Shown: positions 1-48,239 of the stretch, one piece after another
Position numbering within the stretch: the first letter of the stretch is position 1
Layout: each line of letters opens with the position of its first letter
Assembly (NCBI GenBank): GCA_025642075.2
Contig: JAODUO010000621.1
Span: 62,001 to 126,000, forward strand
Direction: 5' to 3'
Length of the DNA: 64,000 bases
Origin: Ridgeia piscesae
Taxonomy: Eukaryota; Annelida; Polychaeta; Sabellida; Siboglinidae
Notes under the pieces: model-generated
Database searches by the model: none
Seen by the model: the letters and a program-made list of their open reading frames with translations, nothing else
Told to the model about the DNA's origin: nothing
Position numbers and translations under genes: made by a program

Positions 1-84
1 TTCTATTTAAAACGTACTTTTGATGTTTTGTATTTTATAAATAGTTTATCTTTACTATGGAGGTTCCAATATACCAAAGCTTAC

Positions 85-226
85 CTGGTGTAACATGTAA
101 TCTGTTTCTCGTGTGTGCCATCCTTGTGCATGTCACACAGGTATGACCTGGTGTCCGACACTAGTGTTACATTGTTGCCAACATTCTCCTGACCTTCACC
201 ATAGTTGAACTGGTTTCGAGCAAATC
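85..226 (-). CDS. PKHD1L1: Fibrocystin-L (PKHD1L1-like) exon, second part of first IPT domain
   Basis: Internal exon of a large type-I membrane receptor-like protein of the fibrocystin family, which carries many extracellular IPT/TIG domains. On the minus strand it opens after TTTACAG at 227-233 and closes at CCAG|GTAAG (donor GT at 84-83). Translation gives FARNQFNYGEGQENVG, then a block ending in CDMHKDGTHEKQITCYTR. The GF-x-x-NQFNYG start and the C-D-x-x-K-D-x-x-x-x-x-QITCYT end are recalled hallmarks of the first IPT domain of PKHD1L1. The split Gly codon joins exactly to the exon at 1055-1132 (G|GA). The gene continues off the left edge. It could be the paralogue PKHD1, but the residues fit PKHD1L1 better. 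Confidence 0.8.
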
Positions 227-1054
227 CTGTAAACGATGCCTTCTTGTCATAAGTTGTGTTTGTTGATCTTTCAGCAATGTCATTTATTACGCTTTTCATG
301 CAAATTTGTTAATAATGACACTTTTTTCTTTAAAATAATCACATAAACATTATACTTAAATTAACTCAAGCTAACTGCCAGTGTATTATATCAATACGGC
401 TTACTGTAACTGATAACAGTTGTATCCAGACATATTAGGAAAAAGCATGTGGTTTTTATAACATTCCATAGAAAACTTAATTAATATATTTGTTATTCAA
501 TTTAATAATAAATGCTGTTATTTAATTGGCATGAATGAGTAACTAATATGATAGATAACAACATTGTTTAACATTTATTCATGAGTAACAATTGCAACAT
601 TATATAAAATATTAGTTAATAACAGTGTTTATCTTTATTAGATAAGCCACTTAGCCAAGCCACTTGATTGCACAACCTAATATATTACTTGAACATAAGA
701 CAGATTTAGTGGTCAAATTTGAATTTCTTTTTCCATGGGATGTTACACAAAACTAAATAGCTGTATACCCTATTATCTAGTTGCAATGGCTATTATAAAA
801 TAAAGGTGAGTTCTTGTGTAGCACCATATCTTTTACAGTTTACTCCTTTGTAGACATGTTTGCTGTTCATTATCAAGCAAACTGATAATTATCTGACATG
901 ATTTTTTACCGATGAAATACACAGGATATATTACCAAGATATGAATGGGTGTTTTTATGAACATTAAATTAATTTCAACATGGGATTTTGTCCTTTGATT
1001 TTAGGAAGCTTGCTTGTATTATACCACCATGGATTTGACCAAGAGTTTACCTAC

Positions 1055-1132
1055 CTTCTCCAGCAATAGTGATCCGAGTTCCTCCATTTAGACTGCCGTA
1101 GCGCGGTGATACACCGACGACTTTCGAGGCAT
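1055..1132 (-). CDS. PKHD1L1: Fibrocystin-L (PKHD1L1-like) exon, start of first IPT domain
   Basis: A 78-bp minus-strand exon between CTTTCCAG| (acceptor at about 1133) and GAGAAG|GTAGGT (donor GT at 1054-1053). It reads ASKVVGVSPRYGSLNGG followed by TRITIAGEG. The V-S-P-x-x-G-S-x-N-G-G-T-x-x-T-I-x-G-E-G pattern is the opening strand pair of an IPT/TIG domain. It ends in phase 1 and the next exon completes the Gly codon, so the two exons are consecutive; the intron is 828 bp. The exon needs one base from an upstream exon carrying the signal peptide. I could not place that exon between here and 3.2 kb. Confidence 0.8.
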
Positions 1133-3279
1133 CTGGAAAGTGGAATTAATACAATTGACGTCCAGAACGAAAATGCAGCTTTACTGAGTTGTCTGTCAGT
1201 GTTAATGAACCGAGAAAAACAGTACAACTCCAAATTTTTCGTAAAATGGTCAACAGTTACAGCCTAAGGCTTAGCCCTCTTAATAGAAGCATGTTTAATT
1301 CCATACATAGCATAGGCATGCCAAAAAAGCAAAATACAGTGTGAAGCCCGGCCATTTGCGGCTACAGGCCTATGTCGTGAACTTTCCACCGATCGAGATT
1401 TTGCATCCTGCACGAACTAGCGTACTCTTTGGCATCTCAATACAAGACTTGAGAGCAAGCTAACCATTAGAGTTAACATTTATAGTTTACACATATTTCC
1501 GCAAACTACACATAAAAATATTTTGCTACCGGTCTAACAGTAACAGTCTCAAGTAAAGCAATCAACTCATTTCAAAATAATGTAATCCAACATGTTAACA
1601 ATTAAGTCAGACGACGCACCATGTGCACTTGCGTGATGTGTCCCTAGGACATGTTGGCAGTTACAAATACAGATACAGTCAGACAAGACGCTAAGGTCGT
1701 GAAGATAGCACTGCGTCCATCGTCAGTTTCTTCATCGCTAGATGGCGAAACCTTTACGTGAAAACTCCACAGGCCACCATGTGGCGCCACTCTTACATAG
1801 CTTTCGTTCATTTTCGTAGTTGGTGTAGTCGAACACGCTCGCGAGTTGAACACTTAAGGGTATTGCTAGTAATTACCGCCAGATGTAATATCGAATGCGC
1901 AAAATAGGTACCTTGACAGTCTACATTTAGCAAACAATCTGATTGACAAAGATGCAAAATGAGGTTTGTGAATATACATTAAAAAATAACTTACATTATA
2001 ACAAAATTCGTCCCGTTGCGTAATGGTCCATGCACTATGTGTCGTGTTTAAAACGTCTCCAAATACCTCAGAAGTGCGGAATATACATAGATAAAATGGG
2101 TTGGACCCTCAACTATCCCGAGGGCTTCCTTGTCCACTTCTCATCTGAAGTTCACTCTCGGTTAAATTTCATAATTATTACCACCACGTTAACATTTCGA
2201 CTCGCGACACGGAAAATGCTCGCGGGACTTCGTCTCGCGGTGTAGGATTTTGTAAATATTTGTACTATTTCGCCTAAGTATACCTTTTATAACAATTCGT
2301 TTGCACAAGTTGAATAAAACAAGTGTTACAGATTTTGTATATCGGTGTGTATATATTGCAAATGTTTCTTCATACATTGAACAATTGGCATGTTTCAATT
2401 CATGTGTTTCGACTCGCGGGCTGGCCAGTCCAATGCTATTGTCAAATACGAGAGACGTACACCCTCTATGGCCTGTACGCATGCACGCATGCATTAGCTC
2501 TCTTTCACACATTCGCACGCGCCGCGCACATACATGCATTTACTCACAACATAGACATAGATACGCCTACGTTCATACGTCCACGTCCACGCTCACCCCC
2601 ACGCCCACGCTCACGCTCCCGCCCCGCCCCTAGTCATAAGGGATCCCCCCGTGACCCCCCCGGTGGTTAAGGGGTAACTTTGGAAATGCTGGACGAGTAG
2701 TTCCCTGCAGGGCGTGTACCCACCGATTATTTCTAAAACATATGCACAAGTGCATTTGTAGTCAGTAGATATCAGCTGGACATGCAATATGTTGATGATT
2801 TGATTTGAAATTGGCCTTTTCTCCTGAGCAAAATAGGCTTACGTATTACAATTAGTGTGAGATTAATTTTGGCATAACTAACATAGAGCATGAATTGACA
2901 AGACCAAAGGAGACAGATGCTTACAGTTTGATTCTGCATTTAGCACGGTAGGACCTATAGGTGTCGGTATTAGCGACTAAGTTTTGATTCGTTGGTACGA
3001 TGGTACGATGATACGGTAGAGCGCGGAGTTATTCTATTGCGGACGTCTGTGGCCAGTTGCTTGACACACCCCCAAGTCCAAATCACACCCAAGTTATGGT
3101 AAATAACAGCTAGGTGACACATAGCCAGTAGGAGCGGTTGCATGACACTCACCCATATGGGTTATGTCACAAGTTAGGCCGAATATTCTGGGGCAACTCG
3201 AAGCAGCCCCAACTGCAGCTGGGTGACTCACAGCGCGTTGTATCAATGGCAGCAGTGGTTTACTGCTTGTATAAATTAT
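1133..3279. other. Upstream region of the fibrocystin-L gene, no exon recognised
   Basis: No convincing exon, RNA gene or mobile element. The first exon of the minus-strand gene should lie here or further right. The 1644-1853 and 2970-3152 minus-strand open stretches have no usable donor in the right phase after a signal peptide. At 2570-2635 there is a C-rich simple stretch made of CCACGCTCAC-like units. Confidence 0.4.
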
Positions 3280-4000
3280 ACGACTGTCCTCATAATCATG
3301 GACATAAGGGTGCTTACTTACATGTCAGTCTGTCAACGTTGAATGCTAATTATTAAATATTGACAAATTAAATTGCTATTATGATTAAATAATTTGTTAC
3401 TTTTTATTTATTACCACTGTATATGTACACAGTTCATGGTGACAGTATGTATAATCTTCATAAATATGGACGTTATGGCCTTTTAATAAGATGTATAGGT
3501 TTATCAAAGTGGCGTGCTTGGTAAAAAAATATTAACTAATTAATTAAATTATTAAACGATTTATTAATTTATATTTGTAACTTTCTGTTAATGTAGTTAT
3601 ATCTATTGCATAATAATAAAAACTATTATGTGTAATTATCTTCATAATCATGGACATTATGGCCTTTTGTTTTTGTATTGGTCTGTATATGAATATTGAT
3701 TAATTTATTAATATTACATAACTATTAAATTATATCTCTTACAATTACAGATTTTTTAAACAAATTGTATGTTTATATAAACGTATATTCATGGACATTG
3801 TGGCATTTTTACAAAAACCATTTATTTTTGTCGAGGTTACCCTCTAATTATCACCTATTAACTAATTTATTTATTTATTATTACATGACTAGTTAATATA
3901 TATATTCTCATAATAAATGTGGTTATGCACACTGCATAATATGTATAAATGTCTTCATATTTGTGAACTCTGTTGGTCTTAATTAGAATGTGTTGGTATG
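3280..4000. repeat. Degenerate ~165-bp tandem repeat
   Basis: Five diverged units are recognised by a shared core resembling TTCATAATCATGGACATTAT followed by GGCCTTTT. The GGAC or its equivalent sits at 3300, 3468, 3652, 3793 and about 3964, giving spacings of 168, 184, 141 and 171 bp. Between cores lie TTAACTAATTAATTAAATTA-like stretches at 3532, 3697, 3858 and 4025. This looks like an old AT-rich satellite fragment. Confidence 0.6.
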
Positions 4001-5300
4001 TTAACTTGGTGCACTACTTAGATACTATTAACTAATTAACTTAATTAATTAGTATGAAAAAACAAATATTGCAAATTTATTACTCCATTCGATGCCTTTC
4101 AAAACACTACAAACAGTATTTTAATAGTTATATAAATAACAAAGCTATGCCATTTTAAATTCATTTTTATTCAAATATTTATCAACAGTAAACACAAAAA
4201 TGAGCTCATTGCCAGTTTTTCTTTAGGTCCTCCACACTCCGTAACGTCGTCGATAGAGCGTTGACCTCTGCCGTCACAGCATTCCATCCCTGTTAGACAA
4301 GGTTGATTTGAATCGGCCTTGTAACAGTTCTTATATTTGGCCGTATGCCTGTATTAAGGCACAATATCAGCATGAGAAAGGTTGTCCTTACAATTTCGCA
4401 GTTGTCTCACTGCTTCCACCCCGAGGACTGTCAGAGGTGAAATTAATTCTGCGAAGATTTGTTCTCAAAACGCGGCAATCCGCTTATCGGTTACTCGTGC
4501 CAGTATCCCCTACTTGGGCGGCATCTGAGTGGCTGTTGTGCAACGCACCCTGTGCGGTCGCCCAGCTAGGTGACACCTAGAGAGATGGGGGTAATTTTAC
4601 CGCCTAACTTGGGTCCGTGTCATCCAACCGGACACTGGTCACAAGTTACAATGATTCGGTGTTTCCGAGCGCCACCAACAGACACTACAGAACGACGGAA
4701 CAATTACGCAACATTGGTCAACCGTGCGTGGTTACACTTGACTGAACAGCTACATTGTTCACATATGGCTAACAACTGTGCCACAGAACACAATATTCAG
4801 AGTATTTTATATCGGCAAAATTGCACATATATAGAGCAATCAGGTAGCGTCACTTCCTTGCAACTTGGCCATATCGGCAGTTTAAATACATATGATGATC
4901 CTTACACCAATCTTTGCGAGTTTTGGTTTCACAGCAATTTAATTCCACACTATTAAATATATCCTCCACAAAGTAGGCTGGTGAGATAAGTCATTGCTGA
5001 GATACTTATCATTCAGCGAATATCACTAATCACAAAAGCACTGAAAAACACATTGGGATTTATTTCAAACTAGTAAACGTATTCTTCACGAGGTTTTTCT
5101 GTGCGATGCAATGTTGTCGTCGCCTCTTACTCTTTCACAAGAGTTTTATTTTATGCTCGCTTTGATTAATTTCGGTTGGTTTTGATACCCACAGCTGTCA
5201 GTGTTAAAAACCTAGATGCGTAAATTTATATCAGAAATAAATGGCAGATTTTTTTATATTTAGCATCAAAAACGTTAATCAATATTATACAAATAAATAC
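4001..5300. other. Non-coding stretch, nothing recognised
   Basis: AT-rich sequence with short open stretches (4308-4580, 4570-4956) that show no known domain or splice context. Around 4240-4320 there is a weak resemblance to a tRNA-derived SINE head (GATAGAGCG, then GGTTGATTTGAATCGG), too degenerate to call. Confidence 0.3.
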
Positions 5301-5310
5301 AAACGGTGTC

Positions 5311-5596
5311 TTGATTACCTGTGCCGGGAGTGACAGTTCCCAGGACGACGATGACGACGACGACAAATCTGCCGAAGGCAGGGTCTTCTGCCCCCTCCGT
5401 CTTCGGGATGACCACCTTTGTCCATGGTTACGAACTACAATGCGAGGACCGCAGACCTACCCGTGGCTATGTACGCGAAACCAGCAACCAGGGCCGGGTC
5501 GCGGCAACACGCAATCCCAGACAATTACCCAGAAACAAAGAACTCCACCTCGTGGCTGTGTCTTTGCTCGCTTCGGTGCACGCGGCTGATAAACAT
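5311..5596. other. GC-rich, coding-like block of unknown origin
   Basis: A sharp GC-rich island in AT-rich surroundings, open in more than one frame for about 280 bp. It contains a GACGACGATGACGACGACGA run that reads as poly-Asp in one plus frame and Thr-rich in another. On the minus strand it ends in CCCGGCACAG|GTAATC, a good donor, but every minus frame meets a stop or lacks a start. It could be an exon of an unrecognised gene, a processed pseudogene, or a TE fragment. It abuts the GT microsatellite. Confidence 0.3.
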
Positions 5597-5605
5597 GTCG
5601 ACGGG

Positions 5606-5608
<3 letters not shown>

Positions 5609-5663
<55 letters not shown>

Positions 5664-5677
5664 GTGCGTGCGTGCGT

Positions 5678-5715
<38 letters not shown>

Positions 5716-5731
5716 TGTGGTGTGTGTGTGT

Positions 5732-5774
<43 letters not shown>

Positions 5775-5775
5775 G
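5609..5775. repeat. (GT)n microsatellite with GGTGTGT interruptions
   Basis: About 165 bp of TG dinucleotide repeat interrupted by TGGTGTGTGGTGCGTGCGTG at about 5655-5680 and by GGGTGTGTGG. Its long Cys-Val reading frames are artefacts. Confidence 0.95.
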
Positions 5776-6275
5776 GGGGAGGGGGTGACCATAACGTTAT
5801 GCTCGGTATTCAAAACAAAAATTATGTTACGCATAATACATAATATTATGTCCTTCCGCCGTTCAATTGTACTACGTAGTCGCGTACCTGGGTGTTTTTC
5901 TCAATGCCAGGAAACCCCATAAATGTCTTTATGGAGTGGATGGAAAAAAGAATATGACAGTGTTGGGGGAAGGTGGGGGTGCGATAGGGGCAGAGTGTGG
6001 AGGGAGTATGGGTCGTGGTGTTGTGTTGTCTATGGGAGGTACCTGAAGGGTGCAGTTGTCAGGTTCAATATCCTGCAATGCACCCTTGATGGCGTCAATA
6101 TTGTATTATATGGAAGTCCGTTCCACTAGGTATTGTTCGGGGAGTGAAGCTGTATGTGTAGTAGTTGTATTGGTTGGGATCGATGTCTAGGAGATTGCTT
6201 TGTAATTGTATACATAGTGGAAAGTCTGGCTTCAGCCCTCCTCTGTTCTAGGGTTAGCCAGGAGAGGGCAGAGAC
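5776..6275. other. Non-coding stretch, G-rich on the plus strand
   Basis: Contains a G-rich part (5960-6060: GGGGGAAGGTGGGGGTGCGA and similar). No gene signature seen. Confidence 0.3.
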
Positions 6276-6925
6276 CTAGGTAGACCCAGATACTTCCCAG
6301 CTGTAGTTAGGCACCACAAACCTTGCTGCCCGATGCTGGACCCCCTCTCGACAGTTGATGTTTCGAGTGGTATGTGGGTCCCACACCGGACAGCAGTATT
6401 CGATGTATGGGCGGACCAGACACTGGTATACATAGCCGTTGACGGACTGGGGAATGGTCTTTAAATTTGTCTTGATGAATCCAAACTTGCTGTTTGGTTT
6501 AATGACTATCTTGTTGATGTGAGGATTCCAGGAGAGGTTGTTTGATATATATATATATCTGTACCAAGGAGTGTATTGGTATTGCTCTGAATGTTTCGTC
6601 ATGTATTCTGTAGGAGTTATCTATGGGTAATTTTGATCTGGTGATGTGCATTACTTCACATTTTGAAGGGTTGAAGGCCATTTGCCAGGAATGTTCCCAG
6701 ACGATCAGTTTGTCGGGGTCATGCTGTAGGTTATTTTGGTCAGTGTGCTTATTTATTTTTCAAGTAGAGCATTGCATCAGCCAACAATTTCAGGGAGGTT
6801 CCTGTAGAAATATAGGTGGGCATGCCATTTATATAGAGAAGGAAGAGAAGGGGCCAAGAACAGTCACCTGTGGGAATCCAGAGCTCACGTGTACCCACAG
6901 TTTTAGATCATTAATGTTTCCCCTA
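6276..6925 (-). mobile_element. Non-LTR retrotransposon RT relic
   Basis: Read on the minus strand from 6925 down, the pieces follow the order of the C-terminal half of a CR1/Jockey-type reverse transcriptase. SGFPQVTVLGPF at about 6855 is a damaged GVPQGTVLGP motif. MAFNPSKCEVMHI is at about 6680. NNLSWNPHINKIV and KFGFIKTNLKT follow. LVRPYIEYCCPVWDPHTTRN is at about 6400. Stops and frame changes separate the pieces, the YADD region is missing, and a short TA run at 6547-6559 interrupts the frame. It is a dead fragment. Confidence 0.85.
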
Positions 6926-7015
6926 TAGACTAGAGTGACAAGTTGGCCCGCTGTACTGCAGCAACTGTGGACCATTGGCTGCCATCTACTTGCACGGCAG
7001 GAAGTGCTGTATGCA

Positions 7016-7018
<3 letters not shown>

Positions 7019-7082
<64 letters not shown>
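7019..7082. repeat. (TA)n microsatellite
   Basis: About 64 bp of uninterrupted TA repeat. It lies just upstream, in minus-strand sense, of the RT relic at 6276-6925. Confidence 0.98.
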
Positions 7083-7083
<1 letters not shown>

Positions 7084-8406
7084 GGAACTGTTGAACAACG
7101 TAATAGATGTAAAAACAAATGTCTGGCATGACAACATTTTCAACTTGAAGATGTGTCACTGTGCCCCCTAGATAAGACAGTTCATGCTTAATGTCTAGAG
7201 TAGGCCAGCAGCGGCCAGCTGGTGAGTGATTTGAGTTGGTTGAGGGTAGTGATCTGGAGAACTGTCACTAGGTTCCTTCACAAAGTCACTGATGACTAAT
7301 TAATGATGTAGCCTCCAGATTAGTCATAATAAAGGGAACGGTTGTGACCTAGAAATGAGTTTAAACTGAGGTCAATATTCCAGGTGGATTATCCCACCAA
7401 AACTGTGGACAGTTCTGCGGTTGACACTGGTGTGAGAAATGTGAATGTGTTTCAAACCCCCACACCATTTAGAGGCTTGCTGGTTACAACATTCATTGTG
7501 AAATAGCAAAACAGGCTCATCGATGCCCGAAAGCAAAGAGGTAGAGCGCCAAGTCAAGCCAAGGCCTTTTCTCAAGCCTCGGCTCTGGCTCAAGCCAAAG
7601 GCCCAAATAAGTTGTCATTGTGCACTAGCTGGGCAATTTTTTTCAGTATGATGTATTAATTCATGTTACACAGATTATGTCATTACTTTGTAAACAGGCT
7701 GTTAGAACGGTTGTCTGTAACAAGAATTTATGAAAAATAGGAATCAAATGATCGTATCGACGCGCCTTAGTTTAGACAGGGCTAAGTAACGCCAAAAACC
7801 GTGCGTCCTAAATGCAGCTGATGATTTTTTAATATAAAATATGTGTTATTGTCACCCCAAAGGAATGCCTTTAGGCGAATGTTGGTTGCTAATGGTAGAC
7901 ATGTTAAGACATGTATATGTTGCTGTTATGTTACCACACATAAAACGATAAATTTCGGCTGAATACGTAAGCTTATGAATAGTACAATTCAGTGCCCCAC
8001 TTTTCGTGGTGTTGCTTTGTGTTCTATTTTGTTGGCTGTGTAGGTGTGTTTCAACCAAGTCAGTGTAATTACACAATTTTATTTCTCATTGTAGAGTCCA
8101 GAAGGCGTAGAAAATAACACAGTGAATATTAGGAAATAGCCGATATACAAGTTGGTGTCTACGGAAAAAGGGGACTATGCCTATGACTCGTATTTTACAG
8201 AAACACCTGCTCAGTTGACTTGTAAAAAGACAGCCACACGGACCACTTGCTGACATTCAGTTCACTTTGCAATTATAATACCTACATATATATTGAAATT
8301 GATGCAGCCAAATGTAGATTTGTATAAATAATTCTCCGAACTAAACAACACATATATAACTGATTTCCGGAGGCAAATACACTAATATATTGCATTTTGA
8401 ATGCAT

Positions 8407-8407
<1 letters not shown>
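7083..8407. other. Non-coding stretch, nothing recognised
   Basis: No exon or element signature. A short TCAAGCC-rich stretch at 7550-7600 repeats a CAAGCC word four times. Confidence 0.3.

Positions 8408-8476
<69 letters not shown>
8408..8476. repeat. (TA)n microsatellite
   Basis: About 68 bp of TA repeat with one phase slip at 8419 (TATAATATA). Confidence 0.98.
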
Positions 8477-8479
<3 letters not shown>

Positions 8480-10424
8480 CATCAACATGTGTTAAAACAG
8501 TTGATGTGATATTCGTAAATAAAAGTAAAAGGTTTAGTGAAATTGTAGAGTGTTGTAAGTTTGAAAGTGTGCGTTTTCAAAGATATTTTATGTGCTGAAA
8601 TTTTGATATAAAATATAAGTCTACAATACATGCAATACTGTTCTACTAATGACACACTCTCACTAAGGCTTTTAAAAACATTCATTAGGTCCTACGTAGG
8701 TCGGTTGACTGCTGTAAAAAAACCATTAACACAATATCTACCCAACTCCAGGCTACCGTGATTCGAATGTTCCAAGTCAGGACAATTGTGTGATTAGTAT
8801 ACAATATCTTTAATCAATAAATGTATTTACTAGCCCATGGCATAAGCTATCTTTTCAACCCAAATCCCTTCATTGAACGACATTTGACATGAGACATTTC
8901 ACCACGAAACATACAGCTGTCGCCACATTAACAGAACACAATGTAAATGTATAGCTATAAATATAATGTACGTAAAAGTGTTGTTAAGTGTAAGTAACTA
9001 TAATATAAAAGTTAATATTCTATCTATTAGTATCCAGCCGTGAATACAATTTTCTGAGGATTAATTGCATAACGTCATTAAATAGGTGTTTATAAAGAGC
9101 AGTAAGTGTAACGTAATTGTTCTGTAGCCAAACCTACACATATGCCTAAACATTTAAAAGTTATAACCCCCCGTGAAACCCGATTTATGCACAACTGTTG
9201 GAGAGAGTGGTCCTCAAACACTCATATCTAGACAGAGAACCATATTGGTTTTTTTTATAATAGACTCCTTCCTTAGTTACCTTATCAATTGGACTTGCTT
9301 TTGACTCTGATTTGGAGCTCACACTAAGTACGAAGATCATCTGGAATATTGTCCTGCATCTCTGGTATGTAATTGTATAGTTTTGTGCATGTTTTACGTC
9401 TCCCCTGAATTTGACTAAAATGTCCATGATTCCTGGTGATAATAATATTATGTAATGATGTGATATGACACGCACAGGCACATCTGACATATTTTCAATT
9501 TGTAATTATAAGACTTGTGTGCTACGTATGCAGCAAATATATACCGTATATTATCTTAAACTAGCAAAAGGTTCGCCGTGAAGTTTTGATCACATCCTTG
9601 TCTTTTTATATAGCCAGTTTGTGATACAACTAGATCTTGCGAGACACCCAAAACACTCAGGCCTTTTAATACGGGATAATGGCGGCACAACAACATTTGG
9701 ACGATTACAAAATGCACAATGCATTGCGCCGGAATTCAACGATGAACTGAATAGCTAAATAAACAGCGTGCGCGCGCGTAAAGAGTGCGATTACGTCACA
9801 CGCGCGACTTGCATATCTGTACGCCTAGCGATCCTGTAAGTTCCAACTCAATAACGACATTACGTAACTAAGTCGCGCGCATATTGCGTGACAACGTTCA
9901 AACGAAACAGTCAGTTGGCCATTATTACGCTTACGCAGACGAAGTCAATAATTCCACGGTACGTCACAGACACTGTGTTTCTGAAGAGGTAAGGGGTTCG
10001 TTTTATACATCAACTGCAGTACACTGAAGTGTTTTTGGTATATCTTGCCTTCATTTAATTTTAATAACAATAATATGTCAGTATAGCATTGTTTTACCGT
10101 TTTCAACAGGACCACCAACCAGGAAGGAATGAGTGTTACACATTCGTAGAAACGCTTGACCACACTGTCTGGTAAATTGAATATTTCACGCTGTTGCCAT
10201 TCTGTGTTTATGTTATAACGGCATATTATCGCTATAACAATATATGTTTGCATAATGTGATTTTAATGCATTAACTTAGCCCTAAGACATCTCTGCAAAG
10301 TTCTAATTGCAGGATCCACTTAATTATCCATTAATGGAAAATTGCATTTAAGTTCAATGAATTTATTTCAAAACACACAACATGCAGGTATAGACATGGC
10401 CCTCATATTTGTGCACATTTTCTC
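8477..10424. other. Non-coding stretch, nothing recognised
   Basis: AT-rich. A CpG-rich patch at 9760-9880 (GCGTGCGCGCGCGTAAAGAG and nearby ACGTCACACGCGCG) stands out but has no gene attached. The 9945-10253 minus-strand open stretch lies 3' of the retroelement relic below and may be its 3' flank. Confidence 0.3.
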
Positions 10425-11140
10425 TTATAAATTAATGTGTTCTGCGTGCAGAGCATGATCATATAAATACTTTAACTGTTGAAGGTCATTTGGTAAAATA
10501 TTGTAATAGGCATCAAACATCAATAAAATAGTTTTTTTTAGTTCAGCTATATCATTGAATTTTAGAATGCGATAACTGTAGAACAAATTATTTGTATGAT
10601 CCCATCGACTTGCACCGTGCATCAATCTAATCACTCTTTTTGTATTAATATAATACATTGTAAATTTGTCACATATGTGTTTCCTCATATTTCAGAACAA
10701 TACATCAAGTGAGGTAAAACAATTAACAATACAGAGTACGCATGCTGGAGTGGTCGACACAATGACTAACTTTGTATATAACATATGCTACTTTCGATAA
10801 CTTGGTTTTACCATTTTAATGTGGTTCTTCCAGTTTAATGATCCATCAATTAAGACACCAGTAAATTGAGTGTTTTGAACTCTCTGTATAGTAATATTAT
10901 TGATAATAATAGCAATATTTTTTTGATTGTTATATCTACCAAATAATATATAATTACTTTTAACAATATTTAATCACAGTTTGTTTAGGCAAAAGCACTT
11001 GTAAATGTTATTAAGTTCCGTATTCAGTTCACTTAATAAATCGGGTATGTGACTATGAGAATAAAATGTATTTCTGTCGTCGGATAATAAAGTAGACTTC
11101 AGTAGCTTTGACACATTACACATATTAATATATATATAAT

Positions 11141-11190
<50 letters not shown>

Positions 11191-11420
11191 AAACAATAGC
11201 GGACCTAAGGTAGAACCTTGAGGAACACCACATAGTATCGGTAACAGCTGCTCAGAATTATGTCCTTCGTAACTAATTGACGTATTGCGTTTTATATGAT
11301 AAATAACTTATTATCTATAAGCAACTCCGCGAATACCATTAAAACTAGTTTGTGTCCGACGTTTTCCATCATCTGTATAAGCCTGTGAAAACCACTTGGG
11401 AAATAGTGCTGCATATTTCA
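10425..11420 (-). mobile_element. Non-LTR retrotransposon RT relic split by a TA tract
   Basis: The minus strand reads in RT order. PILCGVPQGSTLGPLLFTI is at about 11255-11200, an intact GVPQG motif followed by LGPLLF. A (TA)n tract occupies 11144-11187. TGVLIDGSLNWKNHIKMVK is at about 10870-10805. The C-terminal KRVIRLMHGASRWDHTNNLF at about 10630-10575 ends in a stop at 10425. The catalytic FADD box falls in the region disturbed by the TA tract. The family is in the CR1/Jockey/L2 group. It is dead. Confidence 0.8.
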
Positions 11421-11784
11421 GTTTACTAATTAGGTTTTCTGAAACTCTAATTAATTTGTGGCTTATTCAAGGTATGCATTGTTGTCGTTTTTAGTTTGAC
11501 AATAAATTTGACACGCATCATAGGAGGTTTTGTTTTCTTTTTGATGTAACGTTAGACATGCTATAATTATAGCATGTCTAAGGTAGATGGTTTTAAAATA
11601 TGTTATATTTGTTTAATATAATACAATACATCATGACAACAGGTTCCTCTTAGAAGAAGATGACATTTTCAAATACACTGTATATGCCGACATATTATTT
11701 CAGAACTTACAAAAACTGTAGCGCAATTAACGGATGAAATGTCCGAACAATATTTGTTGAATGACACCTACTGATCTTTTGCAG

Positions 11785-47980
<36,196 letters not shown>

Positions 47981-48080
47981 GTTCTTGAAATTCGTGTGTA
48001 TAAATTGTTTTCTTGTGAATATGTTAATAGGTTTGCTTATTTCGGTCGCCATATATTACATGTTACTGTTCTGGACAGCC

Positions 48081-48087
<7 letters not shown>

Positions 48088-48145
<58 letters not shown>

Positions 48146-48148
48146 TCT
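48088..48148. repeat. (TA)n microsatellite
   Basis: About 60 bp of TA repeat downstream of the modular gene. Confidence 0.97.
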
Positions 48149-48239
48149 ATTAGTTAAATATATTCAGACAATTGCCATTTCCCAACTGTTATTATCTGCA
48201 TTATAAAAGTGTCTTTCAAACAATATAATTATTATAGCA

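Noticed and set aside
1644..1853. Minus-strand open stretch as first exon of the fibrocystin-L gene.
   Set aside because: Its hydrophobic part is at the end, before a stop, and no donor in phase 1 follows a start plus signal peptide.
4240..4330. tRNA gene or SINE head.
   Set aside because: The A- and B-box resemblance is weak and no cloverleaf could be drawn.
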